Shown here piece by piece: positions 24,409-33,028 of a stretch of 64,000 nt of DNA. A program made the translations under genes and the position numbers. Origin of the DNA: Thermoplasmata archaeon (lineage in GTDB: Archaea; Thermoplasmatota; Thermoplasmata; Lutacidiplasmatales; UBA184). Position 1 is the first letter of the stretch; every line of letters begins with the position of its first letter. Below the pieces are notes generated by a model. The model was not told the origin of the DNA. It did not search any database and saw nothing but the letters and a program-made list of their open reading frames with translations. The stretch is from positions 1-64,000 of the forward strand of contig JAKAUN010000013.1 in the NCBI GenBank assembly GCA_021817605.1, read 5' to 3'.

Positions 24409-25523
24409 ACGGCCGGTCCGCCGGCGGCGAGCTCGAGGACCCGGAAGGAGCCGAACCCGAAGAGCAGGCTCTTGGCGGCAAGCCGGAGCCTCACCTCGGC
24501 TTCCCCGCTGCGGAGGGTCGCGAGCTCGGCGGCGAAGAGCTTCTCGAACCCCCAGGCGCCGAGCGCCTCGGCTTGGGAGCTGTAGGCGATCTCCGAAAGA
24601 CCCGCGTCGCGTGCGGCCTGACGGACGCGGGAGAAGTTCACGAAGGCGGAGAGGTCCGTCCCGCCCGGCTCGGCCAGGGGGTCGTCGAGCGCGCGGTGAC
24701 CCCGGACGGCGGCGAGCGTGCCGTGAGGATGGGCGGCGAGGAGCTCGCCCTCCTCCGCGCCGTAATCGATCAGGAGGCAGACTCCCCGGACCAGGTGGTC
24801 GGCGACCTCGCGCACCAGCGCTTCGGCGCCGGGCGAGCACTCCACGATCCGGTCGGCATGCTCGGGGAGGTCCTCGCCGAGCAACGGGGGCGGTTCGCGG
24901 GCGGGACGAAAGGCCTCCGTGGGGCCTCCGGCGCCGAGGAGGACCCCGAGTTCGACCCAGGCGGATGCCTCCCGCCGGAAGCGCCGGACCGGTTGGGCGT
25001 CCAGCACCTCGTTCGCCACCACGATCCCCTCGAAGGGCCCGAGCTCCGCGACCGAGCGTGCGGCCCGGACGCTGACGGCGGTCCCCGCGACAGCTCGGGC
25101 GACGCGCTCGAGCGCGGCCTCCCTGCGACGGGCCGAGCGGTCGACCAGGACGAGCTCGACCTCACCGGGGGCGTGCCCCTCGGCGAGGCATCCCGCGACG
25201 GTCGCGGCGAGGGTCCCGTCGCCCGGCCCGAGCTCCACCCAGCGGAACGGCCGCCCGATCCCGAGCTGCTCGCGGGCGCGCCGGGTCCGCTCGGAAAGGC
25301 ACCGCGCGAAGAGCGGGGAGACGTGCACGGCGGTGTAGAAGTCGCCCGAGGGGCCGAGCGGGCTCCTCGGGCTCTCGTAGTAGCCGACCTCCGGGTCGTA
25401 GAGGACCGTGTCCATGTAGCGGTCGAACGGAACGAAGCCGTCCTTCTCCGCCCTTCGCGCAAGCCGCTCGCGCAACCGAGGCCACGGCCTCGGCGAGGGA
25501 CTCGGTCCACCGGAAGGGCCCAC
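24405..25523 (-). CDS. MidA/NDUFAF7-family SAM-dependent methyltransferase
   Basis: A 372-residue class I methyltransferase. The family hallmarks are FDRYMDTVLYDPEVGYY, GPSGDFYTAVHVSPLFARC, and the SAM-binding ELGPGDGTLAA (about residues 100-110), then VANEVLDAQPVRRF, and LLIDYGAEEG. Eukaryotic NDUFAF7 methylates an arginine of complex I subunit 49K; the target in archaea is not established. It overlaps the Gins51 stop codon by 4 bp tail to tail. Confidence 0.87.
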   Translation of the reverse strand: MGPSGGPSPSPRPWPRLRERLARRAEKDGFVPFDRYMDTVLYDPEVGYYESPRSPLGPSGDFYTAVHVSPLFARCLSERTRRAREQLGIGRPFRWVELGPGDGTLAATVAGCLAEGHAPGEVELVLVDRSARRREAALERVARAVAGTAVSVRAARSVAELGPFEGIVVANEVLDAQPVRRFRREASAWVELGVLLGAGGPTEAFRPAREPPPLLGEDLPEHADRIVECSPGAEALVREVADHLVRGVCLLIDYGAEEGELLAAHPHGTLAAVRGHRALDDPLAEPGGTDLSAFVNFSRVRQAARDAGLSEIAYSSQAEALGAWGFEKLFAAELATLRSGEAEVRLRLAAKSLLFGFGSFRVLELAAGGPAV

Positions 25524-25546
25524 GGTCGTCGCCGACGATCGGCGCC

Positions 25547-26326
25547 TCAGCCGATGTAGCCGAGGTCCTCGCGCGGGGCGGCCGCGCCGGACGTCTCGCT
25601 CGGGCGCTGCTCGGCCTCGTGGATCTTCTGGGCGATGCGGTCGATCTCGCGCGCCTTCGCCTCGAGCGAGGTGAAGTCGAGGGAGAGGAGAAGGACCTGG
25701 GAGAGGACCTTGAGCACCGCCTCGGCGCTGTGCGGGTCGACGAAGTAGCCGCTCGTCTCGCCCATGAGGCAGACCCCCTCCATCCCGAAGAGCCGGCCGA
25801 GGCCGAGGAAGAGGCCGCTCGCGCCGATGAGCCCGCCCCCCGGGTCCGTGCGGGAGAAGACGACGCCGAACTTCTTCATCGTCTCGACACGGGAGAGATG
25901 CGTCGCCGCCCCGAGGACCTTCGGCTCCTCGACCATGCGGCCCTGGGCGAAGCCGGCGAGGGTGAACACCTCGTGCACGCCGAGGCCCGAGCAGTAGTCG
26001 AGCACCCGTTCCGTGATCTCGTACTGCCCTTCGGGACTGATCCCCTGGTAGTCGCCGCCGAGGACCAAAAGGTCGTGCGGCGAGCTCGCCGGGGCCTTCC
26101 AGTAGGAGAGGTCGTTGGAGACCAGGCGGATGACGCCGTTCTCGCCGACGTAGACCTGCGGCGGGAAGAACTTCGAGTAGATGGTCGCGAGCGGCTTGGC
26201 CGGCAGCTGGTCGCGAAGGTAGTCGGCGGCAAGCTTTCCCACGTTGCCGACGCCCGGCAGGCCCTCGATGAGGATCGGGTCGCGGAGCTCGACCTTCTCT
26301 AGCGTACGGATGAGCACGTCCTGCAT
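25547..26326 (-). CDS. PAC2-family proteasome assembly chaperone-like protein
   Basis: A 259-residue PAC2 protein: LIEGLPGVGNVGKLAADYL at the start, a FFPPQVYVGENG turn, LLVLGGDYQGISPEGQYEI, VFTLAGFAQGRM, and GLIGASGLFLGLGRLFGMEGVCLMGETSGYFVDP. These alpha-beta domains pair into chaperones such as PbaA/PbaB that assist proteasome alpha-ring assembly. The C-terminal 60 residues form a charged helix and disordered tail. It is separated from the KaiC-like genes by 65 bp, so it may be co-transcribed with them. Confidence 0.88.
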   Translation of the reverse strand: MQDVLIRTLEKVELRDPILIEGLPGVGNVGKLAADYLRDQLPAKPLATIYSKFFPPQVYVGENGVIRLVSNDLSYWKAPASSPHDLLVLGGDYQGISPEGQYEITERVLDYCSGLGVHEVFTLAGFAQGRMVEEPKVLGAATHLSRVETMKKFGVVFSRTDPGGGLIGASGLFLGLGRLFGMEGVCLMGETSGYFVDPHSAEAVLKVLSQVLLLSLDFTSLEAKAREIDRIAQKIHEAEQRPSETSGAAAPREDLGYIG

Positions 26327-26391
26327 CGGGTTCCCGCCGCCGAACGAGCCGCGGCCGACCGATAAAGGTTCGGTGGCGTCTGGGTAGGGTA

Positions 26392-27156
26392 CTACCGCGA
26401 CTTCCCCGAGGTCGCCTCGACCGTCCAGCCTTCCTCGCCGAGACGCGCGGAGAAGACGCGGGCGAGGTCCGGCCGCCTTCCGGCCTTCTCGAGGTAGAGG
26501 GTGTGGGCGTAGCGGTCGCCCTTCGGCTCGGAGCGGAACTCGAGGACCACGTCGGCGAGATCCTTGAGCTGCTCGGTGACCGGCTGATCGGGCCGCGCCG
26601 CGTGGAGGGCGAGGAGCGCCTGGCCGCCGATCGACTGACAGCGGTAGCGGATCTGGCGCGCGACGCGCATCACGTCGGACGCCTCGAGGACCTCGAAGAA
26701 GAAGTCGACCGAGTCGATCACGAGGCGGAACGGGCTGTCGATCGCTGCGAGGTCGGCGAGGAGCCTGTCGGTCAGTCGGAACGGCGCCAGGGTCCGGTCG
26801 CGGGCGCGGGGGACCTTGAGGTCGGCGACCGAGAGCCCCTTTTCGCGGACGCGGGCGGCCTCGAGGCCCTTGGCCAGCACCCGCTGGTAGTACTCCTCGG
26901 CGAGGTTGACGACCTTGACCTCGGAGGCGTCCCAGCCGAACGCCTCGAACGTCCGCTCGAGGTCCTCGGTCCGCTCGTAGGTCGTGTAGAAGAGCACCGG
27001 CAGGCTTCCCACGCCGGCGTGGGCGAACTGTTTCGCGAGGATCGGGGCGCCGGTCGAGGTGTTCCCCGCGAGCACGCAGAGCCAGCCGGAAGGCAGCGCG
27101 GGAACGATCGGTCGGTCGATCTCGGGGATGTCGACGAACCGGGCGGCGTCGGCCAT
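26392..27156 (-). CDS. KaiC/RecA-like protein with defective P-loop
   Basis: A 254-residue RecA-superfamily protein. The Walker A position reads LAGNTSTGAP (about residues 29-38), lacking the G-K-S/T of a working P-loop, while the Walker B strand FRLVIDSVDFFFEVL is retained. Strands with LFYTTYERTED and LLALHAARPDQ match KaiC-like proteins. It therefore probably keeps the fold without normal ATP hydrolysis. Third gene of the cluster with a 2-bp gap from the previous one. Confidence 0.72.
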   Translation of the reverse strand: MADAARFVDIPEIDRPIVPALPSGWLCVLAGNTSTGAPILAKQFAHAGVGSLPVLFYTTYERTEDLERTFEAFGWDASEVKVVNLAEEYYQRVLAKGLEAARVREKGLSVADLKVPRARDRTLAPFRLTDRLLADLAAIDSPFRLVIDSVDFFFEVLEASDVMRVARQIRYRCQSIGGQALLALHAARPDQPVTEQLKDLADVVLEFRSEPKGDRYAHTLYLEKAGRRPDLARVFSARLGEEGWTVEATSGKSR

Positions 27157-27158
27157 GC

Positions 27159-27743
27159 CTACGTACCCATCCTCGCGACGTCCAGCGTCTCGTCCACGAC
27201 CAGGTTGAGCAGCTGGTCGACGCTCGAGGCCTGCTCGTCCGCCGTCGCGAGCACGAGCGTGAGCGCCTGGCGGCTCTTGAGGGTGTTGAGCAGGATGTGG
27301 AGGAACTCGCTCAGCAGCTCGGGAGGGTTGTGGATGGCGAGCGAGTTCACCGAGTCGATCACGACGATCGACCTCGGGTGGGGGAAGCGGCGGAGAAGGT
27401 ACTCCACCCGAAGCATGATCTCCTCGAGCGCCCGCGGGCTCTCGACATAGGTCGCGTTGGGAAGCGGGTCGGCGAAGTGCATCATGAGGTGGCTGATGGC
27501 GTCGACGAACGAGATCCTCTCGGCCGGGACGTCCAGCGCCTGCGCGACGTTCCAGACGAACGCCGCCGGGCTCGTCACCGCGACATAGATCGTGTGGGTG
27601 TCGGTCTCGCTGCCGAGGTCGCGCAGCGTGGCGTTGAGCACCGCGAAGTAGTGGTCGGCGTACTCGCGCGGGTCCAGCTTGAGGGCGACCGCGCTGCCCG
27701 GAGGCAGGCCGCGGAGCCGCTCGCCGATCTCGACCTCCGCCAC
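27159..27743 (-). CDS. truncated RecA-like protein without P-loop
   Basis: A 194-residue protein resembling the core of KaiC/RecA-type domains. The Walker B-like strand RSIVVIDSVNSLAIHNPP (near residue 125) and the following LLSEFLHILLNTLKSRQALTLVLATA helix-strand are clear, but no Walker A sequence exists; the N-terminus starts with a VALKLDPREYADHYF segment. It resembles P-loop-less archaeal signal-transduction ATPase relatives. Second gene in the triplet, 3 bp after the intact KaiC-like gene, so stoichiometric partners seem likely. Confidence 0.65.
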   Translation of the reverse strand: MAEVEIGERLRGLPPGSAVALKLDPREYADHYFAVLNATLRDLGSETDTHTIYVAVTSPAAFVWNVAQALDVPAERISFVDAISHLMMHFADPLPNATYVESPRALEEIMLRVEYLLRRFPHPRSIVVIDSVNSLAIHNPPELLSEFLHILLNTLKSRQALTLVLATADEQASSVDQLLNLVVDETLDVARMGT

Positions 27744-27746
27744 GGC

Positions 27747-28553
27747 CTACAGCCCCTCGTTCATCCGGCCGCCCTTGAGGTGCGGGGCCATCAGGATCCC
27801 GATCGGCGTGAGCTCGAGGACGTAGAGCGCCCGGGAGTGGGCGGTCCCGCGCATCTTGACGATCTGGAGGACGCGCAGGATGTCGCCCAGCCGGCGGGTG
27901 TTGTAGAGCAGGATGATCCCGTCGACGATCGCCTCCTCGACGCCCCGCGAGGAGTAGCGGTCGGTCTGCGGGGCGATCTCCGAGATGATGAGCGAGGTGC
28001 AGCCGACCTCGCTCAGGTCCTCGCCGAGGCGCAGGAGGAAGTCGCGGATGTGCTCGTCCCGCTGGATGCGGTAGCCGAGCGACGTGAGGCTGTCGATGAC
28101 GAGCCTCTTGATCCCGAGGGTCCGGATCAGGTCGTGGAGCGAGCGCAGGAGGATGTCGAGGTCCTCCGAGGAGAGCTGCTCGCGGTCGAAGCCGAGCTTC
28201 TCGTAGAGCGCCGGGAGGTCGACCAGGACGAGCGAGCCGTCCGCGATGAGCTCCGGCCGGAAGAACTCGAAGGTCGAGAGGTTCTGGACGAGCTTCTCGG
28301 TCGCCTCCGTGACCGACACGAGCATCCCCCGCTCCCCCCGCTCGGCGCCCCGCACCAGGAACTCGAGGCTAAGGGTCGTCTTGCCGGTCCCCACGCTCCC
28401 GGAGACCAGGACCATGTTGCCCCGGGGGACCCCTCCGCCGAGGATGTTGTCGAGGGCCTCGATGCCGGTCGGGCATCGCTCCAGCTTGTTCGGCCCCGCC
28501 GGCTCGACCCTCTCCCGAGCGGCGACCGTGACGTCCGGGCTCGGGGCCTCCAT
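27747..28553 (-). CDS. KaiC-like RecA-superfamily ATPase
   Basis: A 268-residue single-domain KaiC-like ATPase. It has the family start LERCPTGIEALDNILGGGVPRGN, an intact Walker A GSVGTGKTT (52-60), EATEKLVQNL, and Walker B IKRLVIDSLTSL near 150. The glutamate-rich catalytic region SVTEAT follows the usual pattern. Such archaeal proteins are thought to act in signal transduction, often with partner domains. It is the first gene of the triplet and the only one with an intact nucleotide site. Its promoter overlaps the end of the HerA-like gene. Confidence 0.85.
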   Translation of the reverse strand: MEAPSPDVTVAARERVEPAGPNKLERCPTGIEALDNILGGGVPRGNMVLVSGSVGTGKTTLSLEFLVRGAERGERGMLVSVTEATEKLVQNLSTFEFFRPELIADGSLVLVDLPALYEKLGFDREQLSSEDLDILLRSLHDLIRTLGIKRLVIDSLTSLGYRIQRDEHIRDFLLRLGEDLSEVGCTSLIISEIAPQTDRYSSRGVEEAIVDGIILLYNTRRLGDILRVLQIVKMRGTAHSRALYVLELTPIGILMAPHLKGGRMNEGL

Positions 28554-28577
28554 CGGGTCGAACGAGCCGTTCCGAGA

Positions 28578-28592
28578 CTAAGATAGTTATTG
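28578..28592 (-). promoter_or_regulatory. TATA-like element for the KaiC-like operon
   Basis: CTAAGATAGTTATTG (minus CAATAACTATCTTAG) is centred about 30 bp before the ATG at 28553, and includes the stop codon of the HerA-like gene. Confidence 0.5.
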
Positions 28593-31040
28593 TCGTGGCA
28601 CCGAGGAGCCCTCCGCGCCGTCGGGAGGGCTTCGGGCCCCCGGGGGAGGACCTCTGCTCCTCTCTCCGGCCGACTCCGAGGCGCCCCGCCCCGGCGCCTC
28701 CGCGGGGAGGCGTTTGAGATCGATCCACCACCGGGACTCCTCGGGCCCGCGCTCCCTCCGCACGATCGCCCCGGAGCGCCCCAAAAGGCCTCCGAGCTCG
28801 CGGACGGCAGTCAGGTCCCCTGCCGCCGCGTCGGCGAGCTCCCTCAGGGAGACGGCGAGCAGGCGGCCCTCGGGGGCCCCCGCGCCCCTCTCCCTCATCC
28901 AGGAGAGCAGCCCCGAGAGCGGCCGAGGGGCCCGACCGTCGCCCGCGCGAGGCGTCCGCGGCGCCTTCGAGGTCGGTCCCGGCGCGTCGCCGACCCGCGG
29001 CGCCCCCGCGCTCCTGCCTTCGGCCGGCAGGCGAGGTTGCAGCGGGACCTTAGGGCCCGGACCGGGAAGACGGGCGGTGTGCACCCGGTGGACCCTCTCG
29101 CCCTTGCCGAGCAGGACCACCGCGCTTCCCCGCGGAAGGGCCTGGAGCTCCCCTTCCGTTACCCCACCGACCGCTCGGGAGAGCTCGCGGGCGTCCTGAG
29201 GGGAGCCGCGGAAGACGACCCAGTCGGCGACGTTGGTCGCCACCGCCTCGCCCACGTCCTTAGGCAGCGAGGCGAGGCTCTGGCTCGCCAGGACGGCATG
29301 GGCGTTGAGGCGGCGTCCCACGCGGAGCATCTCCGAGAGGCTTTCGTGGGCGAACCACTCGGCCTCGTCCAGCACGACGAACGTCTTGCTCGGCGTCGGG
29401 CGGGCGAGTAGCTCCGACCAGACGACGGCGAGGTAGACGGCGAGCAGGTAGCGTGCCGCCGACTCTCCGACCTCGCCGGCAGAACCGCAGACCAGGACGA
29501 TCCGTCCCGGGCGGACGAGGTCGGAGGCGTGGAGGGAGGGCTCGCGCGACGAGAGCATCGAACGCAGCGTTGGGCTTCGGACGACCTCGTAGAGGAGGCG
29601 ACGTGCCCCCTCGGCGTCGTCCGGTCGGTCCCGGACGCGGAGGAGAAGCTCGTGGACGGCCTCCTCGGCCCCCGAGGGAGCGGCTCGACGCGGGATCGGT
29701 ACCTGGGAGAGGAGGGCATGGGCATCCTCGAGGGTCCCGCCCGGAAGAGCGGCGGCGGCGCGGAGGGCGCGGCCGACCATCTCCTCGATACGCGGACCCC
29801 AGTAAGATTGTTCGGCATACCGACCCGCACGGACCCTGCGCAGCGCATGAAGGAGGTCGTCCCGGCGTCGCTCGGCCCGCAGCCCCTCCGGGCCGTCGAC
29901 AGCGGCGCATCCTTCCAGCGCGTTGAGGGATGCCCCAGGGTTTCCCGGAGCGAGGAACGTCACGCGGTCGCTCTCGGTCTCGAGTTCCGCCCGCAGCGAT
30001 CGCGCGGTCTCGCCGAGAGGATCGAGCAGGATCACCCCTCCGAGACGTGCCGCCCGCCGGGCGAGGGCGACCAGGAGCGAGCTCTTGCCCATCCCGGTCT
30101 CTCCGAGGATCAGGGCGTGACGCCCCTCCTCCGGCGCGACGGGCAGCGCCACGACCGACCCGGAGCGCTCCCTGCCCACGGCCAGCCCGACACAATGAGG
30201 CGCCTCCCGCGAGGAGGCGAGGGCCGCGAGTCCCGGCGTGGGCAGCAACGCGAGGACCGTCGCCTCGTCCAGAAGGACGACCGAGCCTCGGTCGAGGAAG
30301 CCGTGTCGGCGGAAACGGATCGCTTCCCCGCCGCAGGTCCGCCAGACGGCCTCTACGATCTTCGCCTCGGAGGGCGCAGGGCCCGCGGAGCTCGGAAAGA
30401 GCCGAAGGCTCGCCGACCAGGACGGTCCGCTGACGGGCTCGACGACCTCCTCGAGACGAGGGCGCCGGCTCGCGAGCGGCCCCCGCAGCTTCGAAGCGGG
30501 GTAGGAGGGCGACGAGGCAGGGCGGCTAGCAAGCCAGCTCGCGAGCGCTCCCGGTCCCCTCACGGGGCACAGGCCGAGTTCGAGCGTCGTGCCCTGAGGC
30601 AGAGCGAGAAAGCCGGCCACAAGGCCGTGAAGGAGGGTGCCCGGCTCCGGGCGCGTCAGCCCCGGTGTCGAGGCCAGGAGGGAGACGCGGGCGTTCCACG
30701 CCGGTCGGGGCGGGGCTAGGGGAGGCGGGGGCGCCCGCTGCCAGGCGCCGGGGCCGTAGGCGGCGACAAGCGCCCGGGAGAGCCATCGCTCCGCGACGAG
30801 GTCGGAGGGACGCAGCTCGAGCGTAGGGGCCGGACCGCTCGTGAGGACGAAGGAGAGGCGGGCGCCGATCCCGTGCCCCGCGCGGAGGGCCGCCTCGAGG
30901 CGCGAACGCAAGCCGAGCAGCTCCTCGCGGGGCCGTGGACCCTCCCCGACCGGGGCGAACCGCCAGCCTCCTCGGGCGTAGCTTCCGGCCGGTCCTCTGG
31001 CCGCGGCCACAGGGAGGCGGAGCGGTGCGGCCCGGGTCAA
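28587..31040 (-). CDS. HerA/VirB4-like P-loop ATPase, large
   Basis: An approximately 817-residue ATPase of the HerA/FtsK/VirB4 superfamily. Walker A is LGETGMGKSS (about 312-321), Walker B FVVLDEAEW (near 553), followed by a sensor-like AHAVLASQSLASLP and VADWVVFRG. Residues 1-290 form a poorly conserved N-terminal region and the C-terminus (about 700-817) is Pro/Arg-rich with a winged-helix-like segment. It may pump DNA or protein as in conjugative or secretion systems, but no partner genes are seen. The start is uncertain: TTG at 31040 and GTG at 31010 are the usable codons; the frame is open further up, but overlaps the divergent DRG gene. Confidence 0.7.
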   Translation of the reverse strand: MTRAAPLRLPVAAARGPAGSYARGGWRFAPVGEGPRPREELLGLRSRLEAALRAGHGIGARLSFVLTSGPAPTLELRPSDLVAERWLSRALVAAYGPGAWQRAPPPPLAPPRPAWNARVSLLASTPGLTRPEPGTLLHGLVAGFLALPQGTTLELGLCPVRGPGALASWLASRPASSPSYPASKLRGPLASRRPRLEEVVEPVSGPSWSASLRLFPSSAGPAPSEAKIVEAVWRTCGGEAIRFRRHGFLDRGSVVLLDEATVLALLPTPGLAALASSREAPHCVGLAVGRERSGSVVALPVAPEEGRHALILGETGMGKSSLLVALARRAARLGGVILLDPLGETARSLRAELETESDRVTFLAPGNPGASLNALEGCAAVDGPEGLRAERRRDDLLHALRRVRAGRYAEQSYWGPRIEEMVGRALRAAAALPGGTLEDAHALLSQVPIPRRAAPSGAEEAVHELLLRVRDRPDDAEGARRLLYEVVRSPTLRSMLSSREPSLHASDLVRPGRIVLVCGSAGEVGESAARYLLAVYLAVVWSELLARPTPSKTFVVLDEAEWFAHESLSEMLRVGRRLNAHAVLASQSLASLPKDVGEAVATNVADWVVFRGSPQDARELSRAVGGVTEGELQALPRGSAVVLLGKGERVHRVHTARLPGPGPKVPLQPRLPAEGRSAGAPRVGDAPGPTSKAPRTPRAGDGRAPRPLSGLLSWMRERGAGAPEGRLLAVSLRELADAAAGDLTAVRELGGLLGRSGAIVRRERGPEESRWWIDLKRLPAEAPGRGASESAGERSRGPPPGARSPPDGAEGSSVPRQ

Positions 31041-31125
31041 TTCCCCGTCGGGAACGGAAGCTGAACGGTGGAAAGGCGCCGCGCAGTCCTCATTAGGCCG
31101 GGCGGTCCCCAACGTCGTTTGACGG

Positions 31126-32247
31126 ATGTCCTCGCTGGAAGAGAAGCTCACAGAGATCGAGGACGAGATCCGTCGGACCGCGTACAACAAGGCGACCCAG
31201 GGACACATCGGGCGTCTCAAGGCCAAGCTCGCCGTCCTGCGCCTCGAGCGCGAGGCCCGCGCCAAGGGGAAGGGCGGGGGCGTCGGCTACGGGGTCCGTA
31301 AGAGCGGCCACGCTACGGTCGGGCTCGTCGGCTATCCGTCCGTGGGAAAGTCGACCCTCCTCAACCGCCTCACGGCCGCGGAGAGCGCCACGGGAGCCTA
31401 CGACTTCACGACGATCTCGATCATCCCCGGCATGCTCCGCTGGGGAGGCGCCTCCATCCAGATCCTCGACATGCCCGGGCTCGTTCCCGGCGCGGCGAAG
31501 GGCCGCGGCCGCGGACGCGAGGTTCTCAGCGTCGTGCGCTCGGTCGACCTCATCGTCTTCCTGATCGACCCGGAGCACCTCGACCTCGGCGCGCTCGTGC
31601 GCGAGCTCGAGGGGGCCGGCGTGAGGATCAACGACCGTCCCCCGCGCATCGTCCTCCAGCGCGGCGAGCGCGGGGGGCTCACCGTGTCGAGCACCGTCCG
31701 TCTCACCCACCTCGCCGGAGGGCTCGCCCCCTCCATCGCCCGCGAGTTCGGCCTCCACAACGGCTCGATCGTCCTCCGCGAGGACGCGAGCGTCGACCAG
31801 CTCATCGACGTGCTCGCCGGCAACCGCGTCTACGTTTCCGCGATCCTCGCCGTGAACAAGTCCGAGCTGCTCGCCCCGGGGGAGCGTCTCCGTCTCGTCC
31901 GGGAGGTGCAGCCGTTCCGCCCGCTCTTCATCTCGGCGCGGACCGGCGACGGCCTAGACGAGCTCATCGCGGGGATCGGCAACGCGCTGCGGTTCATCCG
32001 CATCTACGTGAAGCCCCCCGGACGGCCCGCCGACCGCGACGAGCCGGTGATCCTCCGCCAAGGGGACACGGTCGGCGAGCTCCTCCGACGGCTCCCGACC
32101 GACCTCCAGCAGGGGTTCCGCGCGGCGCAGGTCTGGGGGAGGAGCGCCCGGTTCCCCGGCCAGACCGTCGGACGGGACCACGCGCTCGCAGACGAGGACG
32201 TGGTCACCGTCGTCGTGGCCCGGGGTTCCACGCGCGCCGTGGCCTGA
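31126..32247 (+). CDS. drg: DRG-family GTPase
   Basis: A 373-residue developmentally-regulated GTP-binding protein, associated with translation in archaea and eukaryotes. An N-terminal helical hairpin (1-40) with TQGHIGRLKAKLAVLR precedes the G domain: GYPSVGKSTL (G1, 69-78), FTTISIIPG (G2), DMPGLVPGA (G3) and NKSE (G4). A C-terminal TGS domain (about 295-370) starts IRIYVKPPGRP. ATG at 31126 is supported by the conserved MSSLEEKLTEIEDEIR start. Its last 44 bp overlap the convergent fibrillarin gene. Confidence 0.95.
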   Translation: MSSLEEKLTEIEDEIRRTAYNKATQGHIGRLKAKLAVLRLEREARAKGKGGGVGYGVRKSGHATVGLVGYPSVGKSTLLNRLTAAESATGAYDFTTISIIPGMLRWGGASIQILDMPGLVPGAAKGRGRGREVLSVVRSVDLIVFLIDPEHLDLGALVRELEGAGVRINDRPPRIVLQRGERGGLTVSSTVRLTHLAGGLAPSIAREFGLHNGSIVLREDASVDQLIDVLAGNRVYVSAILAVNKSELLAPGERLRLVREVQPFRPLFISARTGDGLDELIAGIGNALRFIRIYVKPPGRPADRDEPVILRQGDTVGELLRRLPTDLQQGFRAAQVWGRSARFPGQTVGRDHALADEDVVTVVVARGSTRAVA

Positions 32248-33028
32248 GGCGGGTGCCGGGCCGATCCCGCGCGTCGGTCGTCCGAGAGAGCCGAGACGGC
32301 GGGCCACGGGACGTGGGCCTCCCTGCCCGGGAGGCCGTTGTGCGGGAGCCCCCGAGCAGGTAGTGGCCGCGGTGGAACGGCTCGAGACGCACCGATGCCG
32401 CCAGCGCGAACTCGGCTCCGAGACGGGTCTCGGCGTCGCGAAGATGGACGAGGGGCCCGCGCTCCCTCCCGAGGCTCGGGAGCTTGAGCGCGAGGACGAC
32501 CGAGCCGGACGGCTCGGCCAGGAAGTACTCCGCGTTGCGAAGCACGATGCCGGCCTGGTCGGGCTGCGCTACATCGGCGTAGATCCCGTCGACCGGCGCG
32601 ACGAGGTCGAGGTAGTTCTCCGGCTCGCGGGCGTCGTCCAGGAGAGGAAGAAGGTTCGGCCACCGCTCGGCGACCGCCACTAATCGCGCGAACGGGCGGG
32701 GGCTCTTCTCGACGGCAAAGACGGTCCCCGCGGGTCCGACCAAATCGGCGACGTGCGAGACGGTCGTCCCGCTCGCCGCGCCGAGGTAGAGCCAGCTCTC
32801 TCCCGGCGCCGGGAGCGGTCCGTCCCACCCCCGGGCGAGCCCGGCCGCGAGCTTGGAGCGCGACGGGTCGAAGGAGCGGAACGATCGCTCCCCGAGGCTC
32901 GCCCACCGCTCCCCGTAGACCGCGGGCATCTTCCCGACGGTCTCCGTCCACCACTCGACATGGTCCCCTGCGACCCGTCGCAGGAGGCGCGGAGTGCCGG
33001 CCGCCTCGAACGGGCGGGGGGGCCTCAT
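32204..33028 (-). CDS. flpA: fibrillarin, box C/D RNP 2'-O-methyltransferase
   Basis: The catalytic component of archaeal box C/D RNPs, methylating rRNA and tRNA at guided positions. The 274-residue protein contains YGERWASLGERSFRSFDPSRSKLAAGL, the SAM site YLGAASGTTVSHVAD (about 80-94), VDGIYADVAQPDQAGI, and LALKLPSLGRE. The methyltransferase core ends near residue 225 (RGHYLLGGS); the last 45 residues are a basic Pro/Arg-rich tail overlapping DRG, an unusual addition. ATG at 33028 overlaps nop5 by 4 bp. Confidence 0.93.
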   Translation of the reverse strand: MRPPRPFEAAGTPRLLRRVAGDHVEWWTETVGKMPAVYGERWASLGERSFRSFDPSRSKLAAGLARGWDGPLPAPGESWLYLGAASGTTVSHVADLVGPAGTVFAVEKSPRPFARLVAVAERWPNLLPLLDDAREPENYLDLVAPVDGIYADVAQPDQAGIVLRNAEYFLAEPSGSVVLALKLPSLGRERGPLVHLRDAETRLGAEFALAASVRLEPFHRGHYLLGGSRTTASRAGRPTSRGPPSRLSRTTDARDRPGTRLRPRRAWNPGPRRR

